A stretch of 64,000 nt of DNA from SHVZ01 sp041906305 (GCA_041906305.1 JAYRJL010000001.1:248001-312000), one strand, 5' to 3'. Numbered from the stretch's first letter, positions 31,469 through 40,635 are shown. Program-made: numbers and translations. Notes: generated by a model not told the origin, from the sequence alone.

Positions 31469-32070
31469 GCGCTCCTCCCGAATCCGGGAAGGCGGATGAT
31501 GATCACCAGGTACTCGGCGGTGTCGGGACCGGGATTGAAGTACCAGCTGTCGGCGGCCTCGGGCAGGCGCAGGCAGTCGCCGGCATCGAGGTCGAAGACG
31601 CGCGCGCTATGGCCGAAGCGGAGCTTCCCCTTCAGCAGCAGGATGTGGTGGTCGGTGTTGGCGTAGGAGAAGGCGGGATAGGCCACGCGCGCGCCGGGCG
31701 GCAGCTCGACCCGGACGATGTTCTGGCTCGATCCGGTGTTGGGCGGCGCCACGTCGCGTCTCAGGTAGCCGGTCTCGGGATCGCGCCAGACCGGCTGGCG
31801 GTCGAACCGCGCGACCGGCTCGATCGGCGCCTCGACCTCGGCGAAGAGCGAGGAGAGCGAGACGTCGAGGCCGGCTGTCAGGCGCCCCAGCACCATCGCG
31901 GTCGGGCTCGATTCCCCGCGCTCGATGCGCGAGATCATCGCCCGGCTGACGCCCGAGGCCTCGGCCAGCTCGTCGAGCGTCATCCCCCGGGCAGCCCGGG
32001 CGGCGGCCAGCCTTTCCGCCAGCTTCGTTTCCAGCGCGTCAGGGTCGAGCTTGGGCTTCGGGAGCGCCAT
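31465..32070 (-). CDS. Xre-family regulator with C-terminal cupin domain
   Basis: A 201-residue regulator. Residues 18-72 are a Cro/C1-type HTH (LAAARAARGMTLDELAEASGVSRAMISRIERGESSPT). Residues 110-195 are a small cupin (PPGARVAYPAFSYANTDHHILLLKGKLRF, DAGDCLRLP, YLVIIIRLP) that would bind an effector. Regulators of this layout often control catabolic or uptake genes next to them. Here the overlapping downstream gene is the obvious target; this is inference. Confidence 0.88.
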   Translation of the reverse strand: MALPKPKLDPDALETKLAERLAAARAARGMTLDELAEASGVSRAMISRIERGESSPTAMVLGRLTAGLDVSLSSLFAEVEAPIEPVARFDRQPVWRDPETGYLRRDVAPPNTGSSQNIVRVELPPGARVAYPAFSYANTDHHILLLKGKLRFGHSARVFDLDAGDCLRLPEAADSWYFNPGPDTAEYLVIIIRLPGFGRSA

Positions 32071-32136
32071 GGGAACGAATTCTAATATAGTGGAACGCGG
32101 GCCGCAAGAAGGGTCCGGCTGCGAGCGACGCGAAGG

Positions 32137-32376
32137 TCAGCTCGCGACGTCGATGTGCCGCTTCAGGAACTCGTCCAGCTGCTTCTGCAGCGTCTCGACC
32201 CGGGCCTTGGCCTCGTTGGCGCGCTCGAAGTCACCGGTGGTCGGTCCACCGGCGAGGCCGATCTCGCCGGTTGCCTTCCTCACCAGGACGCCGTGCAGCT
32301 CCATGTACTCGCCCTGGGCGACGCTGAGCTCGTCGCAGAGGCGTTCCCATTCCTCATAGGAGTCGTTGTGTTCCAT
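32137..32376 (-). CDS. Small hypothetical helical protein
   Basis: A 79-residue acidic helical protein (EEWERLCDELSVAQGEYMELHGVLVRKATG, then FERANEAKARVETLQKQLDEFLKRHI), probably a short coiled coil. ATG 32376 is the only reasonable start; the longer open frame upstream is not coding. It lies between the Xre-cupin gene and the tandem MFS genes, on the same strand as both. Not recognised. Confidence 0.6.
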   Translation of the reverse strand: MEHNDSYEEWERLCDELSVAQGEYMELHGVLVRKATGEIGLAGGPTTGDFERANEAKARVETLQKQLDEFLKRHIDVAS

Positions 32377-32426
32377 CGGACGCTCCGTCGTTCCCCCAAT
32401 TAAGGCCGGGGCGGCGGGGCGGGTTC

Positions 32427-33617
32427 CTACAGCCGGTCGATGCGCCGGAGGCCAGGGAACAGGATCGCCCAGGCGCCGGCGGTCGCCGCCGCGATCGTCC
32501 CGCCGACGACCACGGCTGCGACCGGGCCGAGCCACGCCGCCGCGAGGCCGGATTCGAAGATGCCCATCTGGTTCGACATGTTGGTGAACAGGTTGTAGGC
32601 GGCGGCGACGCGGCCGCGGAGCGCATCCGGCGTCATGATCTGCATGATCGAGCCGCGGATGACGACGCTCACCTGATCGGCCGCACCCATGATCGCCAGC
32701 AGCGCCAGCGACAGGACGAAGCTGGTCGAGAGCGCGAAGGCGATCGCGGCGATCCCGAAGATCCCGATCATCGTCAGCAGCACGGGGCCCGCATGCCGCT
32801 CGATCGGGTGGCGCGAGAGGATGAGGCCGAGCGTGAGCCCGCCCGCGGCCGGCGCGCTGCGCAGCAATCCCAGGCCCCATGGGCCGACCTCGAGGATGTC
32901 CTTGGCGAAGACCGGCAGCAGGCCGGCGGCGGCCGAGAAGACGACGGCGACGAGGTCGAGGCTCATCGAGGCGAGGATCACCTTCTGGCGCCAGATGAAG
33001 GCGAGGCCCTCCCACGGCGAGGTCGAGGTGCCGGAACGCTCGCTCGACAGCGTGCCGGTCGGGCCGATCCCGGCGACGCGGAAGAGCGCGAAGAGCAGCA
33101 GCAGGATGCCGATGCCGTAGACCGCCTCGGCGCCGACGGCATAGAGGAAGCCGCCGAGCGCCGGCCCGGCGATCGTCGCGGTCTTGTTGACCGAGGAGAA
33201 CATCGCGATCGCTCGCTTGAGGAACCCCGGCTCGACGAGGTTCGGCACCAGCGAGGTCGCGGCCGGCGCCTCGAACACGCGGGCCGCGCCGAACACGGCG
33301 ATCACGCCGTAGATCAGCAGCGGGCTCCCGACATGCGCGGCGGCGATCAGCGCCGCCATGGTCGCGATGAACACGATGCAGCAGGCGATCAGGATGGAGC
33401 GGCGCTCGAAGCGGTCGGCCGCCTGGCCCGCGAGCGGCATCAGCGGGATCGCCGGCGCGAACTGCGCGAGGCCGACGAAGCCGAGCGCGACCGGGTCGCC
33501 GGTCAGGTCGTAGACCTGCCAGGCGACGGCGGTCGCCTGCATCTGCGTCGCCATCTGCGAGCAGAAGCGCGCGGAAAGAAGGCGATGGAAACGCGCGCGA
33601 GGTACGGTCTCGCTCAC
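32427..33617 (-). CDS. MFS exporter, DHA3/EntS-like (second of a tandem pair)
   Basis: A 396-residue MFS protein with twelve hydrophobic segments. The N-terminal part has MQATAVAWQVYDLTGDPVALGFVGLAQFAP and, after segment 2, the loop GQAADRFERRSILI, the MFS loop 2-3 motif. GTG 33617 overlaps the stop of the upstream MFS gene (GTGA), fixing the start. It resembles EntS-type exporters of siderophores or drugs. The substrate is unknown. Confidence 0.85.
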   Translation of the reverse strand: MSETVPRARFHRLLSARFCSQMATQMQATAVAWQVYDLTGDPVALGFVGLAQFAPAIPLMPLAGQAADRFERRSILIACCIVFIATMAALIAAAHVGSPLLIYGVIAVFGAARVFEAPAATSLVPNLVEPGFLKRAIAMFSSVNKTATIAGPALGGFLYAVGAEAVYGIGILLLLFALFRVAGIGPTGTLSSERSGTSTSPWEGLAFIWRQKVILASMSLDLVAVVFSAAAGLLPVFAKDILEVGPWGLGLLRSAPAAGGLTLGLILSRHPIERHAGPVLLTMIGIFGIAAIAFALSTSFVLSLALLAIMGAADQVSVVIRGSIMQIMTPDALRGRVAAAYNLFTNMSNQMGIFESGLAAAWLGPVAAVVVGGTIAAATAGAWAILFPGLRRIDRL

Positions 33618-34816
33618 AGCCGGTCGATCCGGCGAAGCTTCGGGAACACGACGGCGCCGAGCCCCGACAACGCCAGCGTCAGCGCGCCGCCGAGCAGCAG
33701 CGCGCCGGGCGCACCGAGCCAGGCGGCGGTGAGCCCGGCCTCGAGCCCGCCCAGCTGGTTCGACATGTTGATCGCCATCGCGTTGGCCGCCGAGACGCGG
33801 CCGCGCAGGTGGTCGGGCGTGCCGATCTGGATCAGCGACATGCGGACGATGACGTTGAGCTGGTCGGTCGCGCCGTAGAGCATCAGCGCCGCCGTCGAGA
33901 TCACGAAGCTGGTCGAGATGCCGAACAGCGCGGTGGCGACGCCGTATCCGGCGAGCGACCACAGGAAGACGAGGCCGGCGCGGCGCTCGATCGGCTTCCA
34001 GGCGAGGAAGGCGCCGATGAGAAGCGCCCCGACCGACGGCGCGCTGCGCAGGATGCCGAGGCCGACCGGACCCGCTTCGAGGACGTCCTTGGCGAAGATC
34101 GGCAGGATCGCCGTGGCGCTCGCCACCATCACGACGAAGAGGTCGAGCGAGATGACGCCGAGGATCGCCTGGTTGGCGAAGATGAACTGGACGCCGCCGA
34201 AGACCGAGGGCCGCTCCTTCGCTTCCGGGTCCGCCGCCGGCGAGGGCGGCAGGCCGGTCGCGGCGATCAGGCCGGCGACCACCATCGCCATGGCGGTGCC
34301 GTAGACGATCCCCGAGCCGAAGGCGTAGAGCACGCCGCCGAGCGCCGGGCCGGCGATGTAGGCGACCTGCCCGACCGAGGAGGAGAGCGCGATCGCGGCG
34401 CGGATGTGCCGCGTCTCGACCAGCTTCGGCAGGATGGCGCTGGAGGCCGGGTGATCGAAGGCGCGGGTCGCGCCGAAGACGACCAGCATCGCGTAGATCG
34501 ACCAGGGGCCGAGGACGTCCGGCAGCAGCGCCAGGCCCAGCATGCAGGCGAGGTACATCAGCGCCGAGACCTGGATGATGCGGCGGCGGTCGACGCGGTC
34601 GGCGACCTGGCCCGAGACCGGCATCAGCGGGATGATCGGCGCGAACTGGGCGAGGCCGACGAACCCCAGCGCGATCGGGTCGCCGGTCAGGTCGTAGACC
34701 TGCCAGCCGACCGCGGTCGCCTGCATGCCGGTGGCGATCGAGATCAGGAAGCGCATCCCGAGGTAGCGGCCGAAGACCGGGTCGCGGAAGCCTTTGAAGG
34801 AAGCGTCGGTGGTCAC
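33614..34816 (-). CDS. MFS exporter, DHA3/EntS-like (first of a tandem pair)
   Basis: A 400-residue MFS protein, paralogous to the downstream gene along its whole length (MQATAVGWQVYDLTGDPIALGFVGLAQFAP; both end LRRIDRL). The loop 2-3 motif is GQVADRVDRRRIIQ. GTG 34816 is taken as the start (product MTTDASFKGFRDPVFGRYLG); the open frame upstream of it is non-coding. The 4-nt overlap suggests tight co-expression of the two proteins. Substrate unknown. Confidence 0.85.
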   Translation of the reverse strand: MTTDASFKGFRDPVFGRYLGMRFLISIATGMQATAVGWQVYDLTGDPIALGFVGLAQFAPIIPLMPVSGQVADRVDRRRIIQVSALMYLACMLGLALLPDVLGPWSIYAMLVVFGATRAFDHPASSAILPKLVETRHIRAAIALSSSVGQVAYIAGPALGGVLYAFGSGIVYGTAMAMVVAGLIAATGLPPSPAADPEAKERPSVFGGVQFIFANQAILGVISLDLFVVMVASATAILPIFAKDVLEAGPVGLGILRSAPSVGALLIGAFLAWKPIERRAGLVFLWSLAGYGVATALFGISTSFVISTAALMLYGATDQLNVIVRMSLIQIGTPDHLRGRVSAANAMAINMSNQLGGLEAGLTAAWLGAPGALLLGGALTLALSGLGAVVFPKLRRIDRL

Positions 34817-34885
34817 GGATCGGGAGAGTTGTCGGCGCCGGCGAAAGCAGGGAGACTTGGGGGATCGATCGACCCGGAGACTAGC

Positions 34886-35863
34886 ATGCAGCAGCGCACC
34901 CTCGGACAACGACTGAAGGTTTCGGCCCTGGGCCTCGGCTGCATGAGCATGTCGTCGGTCTACGGCAAGGCCGACGACGACCAGTCGATCGCCACCATCC
35001 ACCGCGCGGTCGAGCGCGGCCTGACGCTGCTCGACACCGCCGACGCCTACGGCATGGGCCAGAACGAGACGGTGGTGGGGAAGGCGATCAAGGGCATCCG
35101 CGACAAGGTCGTGCTCGCGACCAAGTTCGGACAGGTGACGCGCGAGGGGAAGAGCGGCATCGACGGCACGCCGGAGAACGTGCGCCAGGCCTGCGACGGA
35201 TCCTTGAAGCGCCTCGGCGTCGAGGTGATCGACCTCTACTACCAGCACCGCGTCGATCCGAACGTGCCGATCGAGGAAACGGTCGGCGCCATGGCAGACC
35301 TGGTGAAGGCCGGCAAGGTGCGGTTCCTGGGTCTCTCGGAGGCGAGCGCCAAGTCGATCCGCCGGTCCCAGAAGGTCCACCCGATCGCGGCACTGCAGAC
35401 CGAGTACTCGCTGTGGACGCGCGAGGTCGAGGCCGAGATCCTGCCGACCTGCCGCGAGCTCGGTATCGGCTTCGTCCCTTACAGCCCGCTCGGCCGGGGC
35501 TTCCTTTCCGGCATCATCCCGACGCGGGACTCGCTCGTCGCCGGCGACCGCCGTCTCGATCATCCGCGCTTCGCCGCCGAGAATATCCAGCGGAACTCTG
35601 GGCTTCTGCCGGCGCTGAAGACGGTGGCCGACGCGCATCGGGCGACGCCGGCGCAGATCGCGATCGCCTGGCTGCTCTCGCGCGGGCCCGACATCGTGCC
35701 GATCCCCGGCACCAAGCGGATCGAGCGGCTGGAGGAGAATCTGGGCGCGCTCGAGATCACGCTCTCGGCCGACGATATCAGGACGCTGGAAAAGGCCTTC
35801 CCGGTCGGCGTCACCGCGGGCGATCGGTATCCCGCCGAGCACCTGGCGCGCACGGGAATCTGA
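34886..35863 (+). CDS. Aldo/keto reductase
   Basis: A 325-residue NADPH-dependent reductase. The catalytic tetrad is visible: Asp and Tyr in LLDTADAYGMGQNE, Lys in VVLATKFG, and His in DLYYQHRVDP. The cofactor-binding end carries PIPGTKRIERLEENLGA. The subgroup resembles YajO/AKR13-type enzymes acting on aldehydes. ATG 34886 is the start, divergent from the MFS pair. Confidence 0.92.
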   Translation: MQQRTLGQRLKVSALGLGCMSMSSVYGKADDDQSIATIHRAVERGLTLLDTADAYGMGQNETVVGKAIKGIRDKVVLATKFGQVTREGKSGIDGTPENVRQACDGSLKRLGVEVIDLYYQHRVDPNVPIEETVGAMADLVKAGKVRFLGLSEASAKSIRRSQKVHPIAALQTEYSLWTREVEAEILPTCRELGIGFVPYSPLGRGFLSGIIPTRDSLVAGDRRLDHPRFAAENIQRNSGLLPALKTVADAHRATPAQIAIAWLLSRGPDIVPIPGTKRIERLEENLGALEITLSADDIRTLEKAFPVGVTAGDRYPAEHLARTGI

Positions 35864-35875
35864 GGGTCGTTTCCG

Positions 35876-36487
35876 TCAGCCGTTGCGGACGAAGTCGATC
35901 GCGAAGAAGACGAAGGCGGCGCCGGCGACGAGGTCGATCCATCGCTGTGCCCGCGCGTAGGCTGCGGCCGCGCGCGGCGTCGTTAGGACGACCGCGAGGA
36001 AGCCGTAGAAGACCGCCGAGATCAGGGTCATCACCACGGTCGCCGCGAGGCCCAGCGTCGCGGGCGGATCGGGTGGAAGGGTCGCGGCGAAGACGCTGGC
36101 GGTGAACAGCGCCGCCTTCGGGTTGGCGAGGTTGGTGAAGAGGCCGAGGCGGAAGGCGGAACTCGCCGACATCGGGGGCGGTGCCGCGTCGTCCTTGGCG
36201 GGCTTGAGGCCGGCGACCACCATGCGGATGCCGAGATAGGCCAGATAGGCGCCGCCGGCATATTTGAGCGCCAGGTAGAGTCCGGGCGTCGACGCGAACA
36301 GGGCGTGGATGCCGAAGAACCCGGCGACGCACCAGATCACGGTGCCGACCGTGATGCCGCCGACGGTGCGGAGCGCCGCCGCCCGGGTCTGGGTCATCGC
36401 CACGCGCACGGTCACCAGGAAGTCCGGTCCCGGCGACAGATGCGCCAGGAACCAGATCACGGATATCGCGGCCAGGACGTCGATCAT
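35876..36487 (-). CDS. LysE-family amino-acid exporter
   Basis: A 203-residue inner-membrane protein with six hydrophobic segments. The N-terminal signature is WFLAHLSPGPDFLVTVRVAMTQTRAAAL, and the mid-protein motif is RLGLFTNLANPKAALFTASVF, both characteristic of RhtB/LysE translocators. It probably exports an amino acid or its analogue. It is convergent with the aldo/keto reductase gene, 12 bp apart. The substrate cannot be predicted. Confidence 0.9.
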   Translation of the reverse strand: MIDVLAAISVIWFLAHLSPGPDFLVTVRVAMTQTRAAALRTVGGITVGTVIWCVAGFFGIHALFASTPGLYLALKYAGGAYLAYLGIRMVVAGLKPAKDDAAPPPMSASSAFRLGLFTNLANPKAALFTASVFAATLPPDPPATLGLAATVVMTLISAVFYGFLAVVLTTPRAAAAYARAQRWIDLVAGAAFVFFAIDFVRNG

Positions 36488-36581
36488 GTGGCCGCGAGCC
36501 TAGAGGTCGCTGTGCGATCCCGGAGACGTCACTGCAATCTCACGAAACGAGCGTTTCATATCGGCCTAGGATGCCGCCGCC

Positions 36582-36785
36582 ATGTCCGGTGCGGTCCTTC
36601 TCGAGTCGTCCCTCGAGCGCCTGCGGCGATTCAGGTCGCTGGCCGAGGAGGTGCGTCTCGCGGCCGAGCGGATGGCCGATCCCGACTCCCGGCGCACCAT
36701 GCTATGCCTTGCCGACAACTACGATTCGCTCGCCGACCATATCGAGGAGCAGATCGATCAGATGGGCGTGAAGGCGGGGAGCTAG
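36582..36785 (+). CDS. Small helical protein of unknown function
   Basis: A 67-residue acidic helical protein (LERLRRFRSLAEEVRLAAERMADPDSRRTMLCLADNYDSLADHIEEQ). The ADPDSRRTM...ADNYD pattern is common to many small proteins in Hyphomicrobiales and relatives. Its stop overlaps the end of the convergent sensor kinase by 4 nt. Function unknown. Confidence 0.65.
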   Translation: MSGAVLLESSLERLRRFRSLAEEVRLAAERMADPDSRRTMLCLADNYDSLADHIEEQIDQMGVKAGS

Positions 36786-38533
36786 GCGGCGCCGGCGACC
36801 TGCGGAAGCCGGAGCCTGACCGTGCAGCTCACCCCTTCGCTGAGGTAGGAGGTCTGGACGTCGCCGCCCAATTCCTGGGCGAGCGCCGGCAGCAGACGCG
36901 AGCCGAAGCCGGTCCGTGTCGGCGTCGCCACGGGCGGGCCTCCGTATTCGAGCCATTGCAGGCGGAGATCGAGCTCGTCGCGGCGGGCATCGACCGTCCA
37001 GCTGATCGAGACGCGGCCGGTGTCGTTCGACAGCGCACCGTACTTGACCGCGTTGGTGCAGAGCTCGTGCAGCATCATCGAGATCGTGACGGTCACCGCG
37101 GGAGAGAGGGCGACAGGCGGGCCGCCGACCGAGAAGCGGCGATCGTCGTCGCCGCGCAGCGGCGCGATCGCATCGCGGACGACCTCGGCGATGTTCGCCG
37201 GCTCCCATTGCTTGCGGGTCAGCAGCTCGTGGCTGCGGGCGAGAGCCTGCAGCCGGCTGCTGAAGGCGCGGAAGGCTTCGGGCCCCTGCGCGTTGCGGAA
37301 GCTCAGGGAGGCGACCGACTGCACGGTCGCCAGCGCGTTGCGCACGCGATGCGTCAGCTCGCGCAGCACCAGCTCGCGCTGCTGGTCGGCCCGGTCGCGC
37401 TCGCGCTCGCGGACCGCGAGCTGGTCGACCAGCTGGTCGAAGGCCTGGGCGATGGTCTCGATCTCGCCATCGCGTGCGTCCATTCCGGTGCGCGCGTTCA
37501 TGTCGCCGCGCCGCCAGGTCTCGGCAGCGCGGACGACCCGCATCACCTTGCCCGCGATGTAGGTGTGCCCGAACCACCAGGCCAGCAGCAGCGTGACGGC
37601 GCTGCCGGCGGCGAGGAAGGCGAGGCTGCGCCGGGTCGAGCGCTCGATCGTGGCGAAGGCCTCCTCAGAGGCGATGCCGGAGGAGACGTAGAGGCCGAAA
37701 GGCGACATGGTCGTCGGCACGTATCCCAGAATCCGCCGCGTGCCGTCCTGGCTGGTCACTTCCAGCGCCCCGGGCGACGCGGCGTTGACCAGCGTCATGA
37801 ACGGCTCGGGGATGCGCGTGCCGACGAAGCGGCCGGGATCCGGCTCGCGCGCGATCAGCACCCCCTCGTGATCGGCGATCGTCACGGAGTCGCCGACATC
37901 GAGGCCGCGTTCGCGGATGCGTTGGGCCAGCCATGCGAGGTTGACGGCCGCGATGACCGCCCCCTCGACCGCGTCGTCCTTGCCGAGGATCGGGAGGATC
38001 GCCGGCAGGCGCGGCCCGCCCGACACGACACCGGTCACGTATCTGCCGACCGCGAACTTCTTCGTCTCGATCGCGGTCTTGAATCCGGGGATGCCCGAGA
38101 GGTCGAGCGAGGTCGGCAGGCGATTGCTGCGGCAACGGCTGTCGCCGCGGGCATCGGTGACGGTGACCGCGGCGACCTGAGGAACGGTCTCAATCACCTT
38201 CGCCAGGAAGTCGTTGCAGCTTTCCACGTCGCCCGACACCAGAACCGGCGCCGCGGCGATGGTGGTGGCGACGGCGCGCACGCCGTCGATGATCTGCTCG
38301 ACCTCGGAAGCCGCGAGCTGGGCGCTGCGAAGCGCGTTGGCGTGGACTTCCTCGAGACGCGCGCGCCGGAAGTCGATCTCGTTGTAGACCAGCATCAGCG
38401 TCGCCGGCAGCAGCGCGATCAGCGCCAGGACGAACAGCCGCTGGGCGAGCGTCAGCCGGACGCCGAAGCGCCGAGCGGCATCCGCTTGCACACCTTCCGC
38501 GGGCGCAGGTGTCGCCGTGGGTATCGACGTCAT
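36782..38533 (-). CDS. Membrane sensor histidine kinase, HWE/HisKA_2 type
   Basis: A 583-residue kinase. A membrane segment at about residues 28-50 is followed by a periplasmic cache-like sensor (to about 300), a second membrane segment (AFLAAGSAVTLLLAWWFG), a HAMP-like linker and a coiled coil. The phosphoacceptor box is LRELTHRVRNALATVQSVASLSF, with the RKQWEPA segment typical of HWE kinases. The N-box is MMLHELCTNAVKYGALS, and G-type motifs lie in GFGSRLLPALA. Many such kinases feed the general stress response. No response regulator is adjacent, so its partner is unknown. Confidence 0.88.
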   Translation of the reverse strand: MTSIPTATPAPAEGVQADAARRFGVRLTLAQRLFVLALIALLPATLMLVYNEIDFRRARLEEVHANALRSAQLAASEVEQIIDGVRAVATTIAAAPVLVSGDVESCNDFLAKVIETVPQVAAVTVTDARGDSRCRSNRLPTSLDLSGIPGFKTAIETKKFAVGRYVTGVVSGGPRLPAILPILGKDDAVEGAVIAAVNLAWLAQRIRERGLDVGDSVTIADHEGVLIAREPDPGRFVGTRIPEPFMTLVNAASPGALEVTSQDGTRRILGYVPTTMSPFGLYVSSGIASEEAFATIERSTRRSLAFLAAGSAVTLLLAWWFGHTYIAGKVMRVVRAAETWRRGDMNARTGMDARDGEIETIAQAFDQLVDQLAVRERERDRADQQRELVLRELTHRVRNALATVQSVASLSFRNAQGPEAFRAFSSRLQALARSHELLTRKQWEPANIAEVVRDAIAPLRGDDDRRFSVGGPPVALSPAVTVTISMMLHELCTNAVKYGALSNDTGRVSISWTVDARRDELDLRLQWLEYGGPPVATPTRTGFGSRLLPALAQELGGDVQTSYLSEGVSCTVRLRLPQVAGAA

Positions 38534-38593
38534 CAGGCAGATCCCCCCTTAACGCCGGGAAAACACCCAAGGCTCGTCAAGGTTCCCAGAGTG

Positions 38594-38983
38594 CTAGGCG
38601 GGAAGGGGCTCGGCCCGTCGTCGGAGAACCCACCCGGCCAGGACCGCCGGGACGGCGATGGCCATCTGCATCAGGGGCACGACCAGGAAGGCGAGCGTGC
38701 TCTCCGCATTCAGGTGGATGAGGGTCATCTCGACATAGACCCAGGTTCCGAAGACGAGGATCATCGCCGAGGCGCAGAGAAGCACGAGGCTCACGATCTC
38801 CGGATCGTCCTCGCGCCCGAAGGTCAGGAGGTGGCCGATCGGCAGCAGGCACCATCCGAGCAGGAACAGGCTGGGGAGGTCGACCAGGGCCGCCGGCGTG
38901 CCGGCCGACGTGAGGAAGAAGAACAGGGTCAACGCCGCGCCGACCGCGAGCACCCGTCTCTTCAAGTTGTAAAGGTCGTCCAT
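38594..38983 (-). CDS. Small four-segment membrane protein
   Basis: A 129-residue protein with four hydrophobic segments (VGAALTLFFFLTSAGTPAALV, FLLGWCLLPIGHLLTF, VSLVLLCASAMILVFGTWVYVEM, TLAFLVVPLMQMAIAVPAVLAGWVL) and short charged loops. The N-terminus is MDDLYNLKRRV. It is the last host gene before the tRNA-bounded islet and is transcribed away from it. Not recognised. Confidence 0.6.
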   Translation of the reverse strand: MDDLYNLKRRVLAVGAALTLFFFLTSAGTPAALVDLPSLFLLGWCLLPIGHLLTFGREDDPEIVSLVLLCASAMILVFGTWVYVEMTLIHLNAESTLAFLVVPLMQMAIAVPAVLAGWVLRRRAEPLPA

Positions 38984-39046
38984 GGGTCCCTCCGGGCCGG
39001 AGGCCGGCCCTGAAGAGAAGCCTAGACGCCAATCGGGATCAGGGAA

Positions 39047-39094
39047 AGTGGTAGCGGTGGACGGATTTGAACCGCCGACACAGGGATTATGATT
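39047..39094 (-). repeat. Displaced 3' part of tRNA(CAT) (att repeat, left)
   Basis: These 48 bp are identical to 40901-40948. They cover the CCA end, acceptor strand, T-arm, variable loop and the 3' side of the anticodon arm into the loop (ending at ATGATT on the plus strand). After that the sequence diverges (TCCGTAG in place of CCCCTGC). It is not a functional tRNA. It marks the left end of the islet. Confidence 0.9.
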
Positions 39095-39114
39095 TCCGTA
39101 GTAAGCGCAGCGTG

Positions 39115-39162
39115 GTCAAACGTTTGGACTGCGTCTGTGCCGCGTCTGTGGCGGATCTGGCG
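39115..39162 (+). repeat. Imperfect repeat near islet left end (partner at 40735-40784)
   Basis: The segments AAACGTTTGG...TGTGCCGCG...TGTGGCGGATCT-GGCG here and AAACGTTCGG...TGTGGCACG...TGTGGCAGATCCAGGCG at 40735-40784 align over about 48 bp with roughly two-thirds identity. They lie inside the islet near opposite ends. They could be relics of integrase 3' ends or of integrase-binding arms. The flank 39095-39457 shows no convincing gene. Confidence 0.4.
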
Positions 39163-39457
39163 ATGTTGCTGCTCTACTAGCGCGATCTGCGCGCCCGGCA
39201 CGCGCCAATGGAGCCCCCCAGGACAGCATGAAATCAGTGGCGGCGACGGTAGCCTATTGAAAGTGCTGTGCTCTTGCCGCTCCATGAGCGGCGAGTGCCC
39301 ATATTGCGTCTTGGCGGCGCCGACCCCACATCAGCGTTCCTTCCCGGCCCGTGTGCGGTAGTGTAGGGGCGATTCGCAAGCCCTTCCGTCCGTCCCGCCG
39401 GGGAGAAATACGACCTCTGTCGCGATGCTCGGTCGTCCCTTCCAGAGGAGTCGCCTT

Positions 39458-40144
39458 ATGACCGCACTTGATAGGGTCAAAGATCCTCTGCTCGGTGGAT
39501 TCTACACCGTGAGCGAGGCCGCGCGGCTTCTTCGGATTGAGAACAAGCAGCGCATCTACCGATGGCTGCGTGATGACGACGCTCCCGTCGTGATGCGTGA
39601 CTACAAGCCGCTCGACGGGACGCAGGAGTTGAGCTTCTGGGACCTCTTCGAGATCCATTTTGTTGAGACCTTCCGTCAGCAAGGTCTCAGTCTGCAGCTG
39701 TTGCGTAAGGTCGCCGCTAAAGCGCGGACAGAACTGAACACCAATCATCCATTTGCTTTAGCACGGACGTCCTTTCTGACCGACCGCAAGCGCATTTTTC
39801 TCCAGATGGCGGAGGAACTCGGTGAGCGAAAAACGCACGATCTCCTGAGTGGGCAGTACGAGTTCTACGAGACTATCGAGGCCGTGGTTGCGAAGAATGT
39901 ATCGTTCAACCCCAGGACTATGCTTGCCGAAGAGTGGCCGCCGCTGCCGGAGGTCCCCAATGTCATCATCAATCCACGATACTCATATGGTCAGCCTGTA
40001 GTCGGTGAGATCAAGGTGCCTACTGCTGCCCTCTATAAGCTGTGGATGGCCGAAGGCAGTAAGGACAAGGTAGCTAAGTGGTTCGGGGTGACTCTGGAGG
40101 ATGTGGAGAGCGCTATTGAGTTCGAGGTAAGGCTGCCCAATTGA
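39458..40144 (+). CDS. HTH/DUF433 antitoxin-like protein
   Basis: ATG 39458, with AGAGGA about 8 nt upstream, is preferred to an ATG at 39425, giving 228 residues. The N-terminus (residues 10-75) is a MerR-like HTH (GFYTVSEAARLLRIENKQRIYRWL, then ELSFWDLFEIHFVETFRQQGLSLQLLRKV). The C-terminal 75 residues form a DUF433 domain (NVIINPRYSYGQPVVGEIKVPTAALYKLW, SKDKVAKWFGVTLEDVESAIEFE), an antitoxin-type HTH related to VapB partners. It overlaps the DUF5615 gene and probably represses the pair and neutralises the toxin. Confidence 0.8.
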   Translation: MTALDRVKDPLLGGFYTVSEAARLLRIENKQRIYRWLRDDDAPVVMRDYKPLDGTQELSFWDLFEIHFVETFRQQGLSLQLLRKVAAKARTELNTNHPFALARTSFLTDRKRIFLQMAEELGERKTHDLLSGQYEFYETIEAVVAKNVSFNPRTMLAEEWPPLPEVPNVIINPRYSYGQPVVGEIKVPTAALYKLWMAEGSKDKVAKWFGVTLEDVESAIEFEVRLPN

Positions 40145-40635
40145 AGATTCGCGCTGACGAGCACGTTTCAAAAGAAATCGTGCGTGCGGTGCGCGAGTTG
40201 GCTCTTAGTCCTGAATTTGAGCTAACCCACGTTGTCGAGGTCGGCGATCGAGGCGCGAGCGATGAGCACTGGATAACAAAGTTTGCAAAAGAGGGCGGCG
40301 AGGTGATCCTCACCGCCGATACTGATTTTCTCAAACGCCATCACCAAGTTCTAGCTGTGAACGCAACCGGGATGCGGGTGATCCACCTTCCGGCGAAGTG
40401 GGCGAGTGCTACTTGCGACTTGCAAGCTGCTCACATCCTTCTCTGGTGGCGTCGCATCGAGGCGAAGATGAAAGGCATGGCTGCACGGCAGTGCTACAGG
40501 CCGCCCTGGAACATCAATCAGGAAGGCGACTTGCAGCGCGTGGTCATAGACTTCCATGACGCGGAGAAGAAGCTGAAGCGAGAGCGGGTGCGCGCGGAAA
40601 AGCGAGAATCTGATGGCGACGCGGACGGTCAGTGA
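40141..40635 (+). CDS. DUF5615 PIN-like toxin
   Basis: TTG 40141 overlaps the stop of the antitoxin-like gene. The 164-residue product opens with KIRADEHVSKEIVRAVREL and continues with VGDRGASDEHWITKFAKEGGEVILTADTDFLKRHH. The Asp/Glu residues of ADEH, SDEHW and TADTDF form the acidic metal site of the PIN-like (VapC-related) fold named DUF5615. RNase activity is expected but not shown. The C-terminus is a basic, charged helix (DAEKKLKRERVRAEKRESDG). DUF433-DUF5615 pairs are a recognised type II toxin-antitoxin arrangement. Confidence 0.8.
   Translation: MKIRADEHVSKEIVRAVRELALSPEFELTHVVEVGDRGASDEHWITKFAKEGGEVILTADTDFLKRHHQVLAVNATGMRVIHLPAKWASATCDLQAAHILLWWRRIEAKMKGMAARQCYRPPWNINQEGDLQRVVIDFHDAEKKLKRERVRAEKRESDGDADGQ

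Noticed and set aside
36305..39013. A 902-codon plus-strand frame over the sensor kinase
   Set aside because: It reads the antisense of the kinase and its product has no family features. The kinase motifs on the other strand are unambiguous.
39089..39361. A 90-codon frame at the left end of the islet
   Set aside because: It is Cys/Trp-rich with no domain, starts inside the displaced tRNA part, and has no ribosome-binding site.
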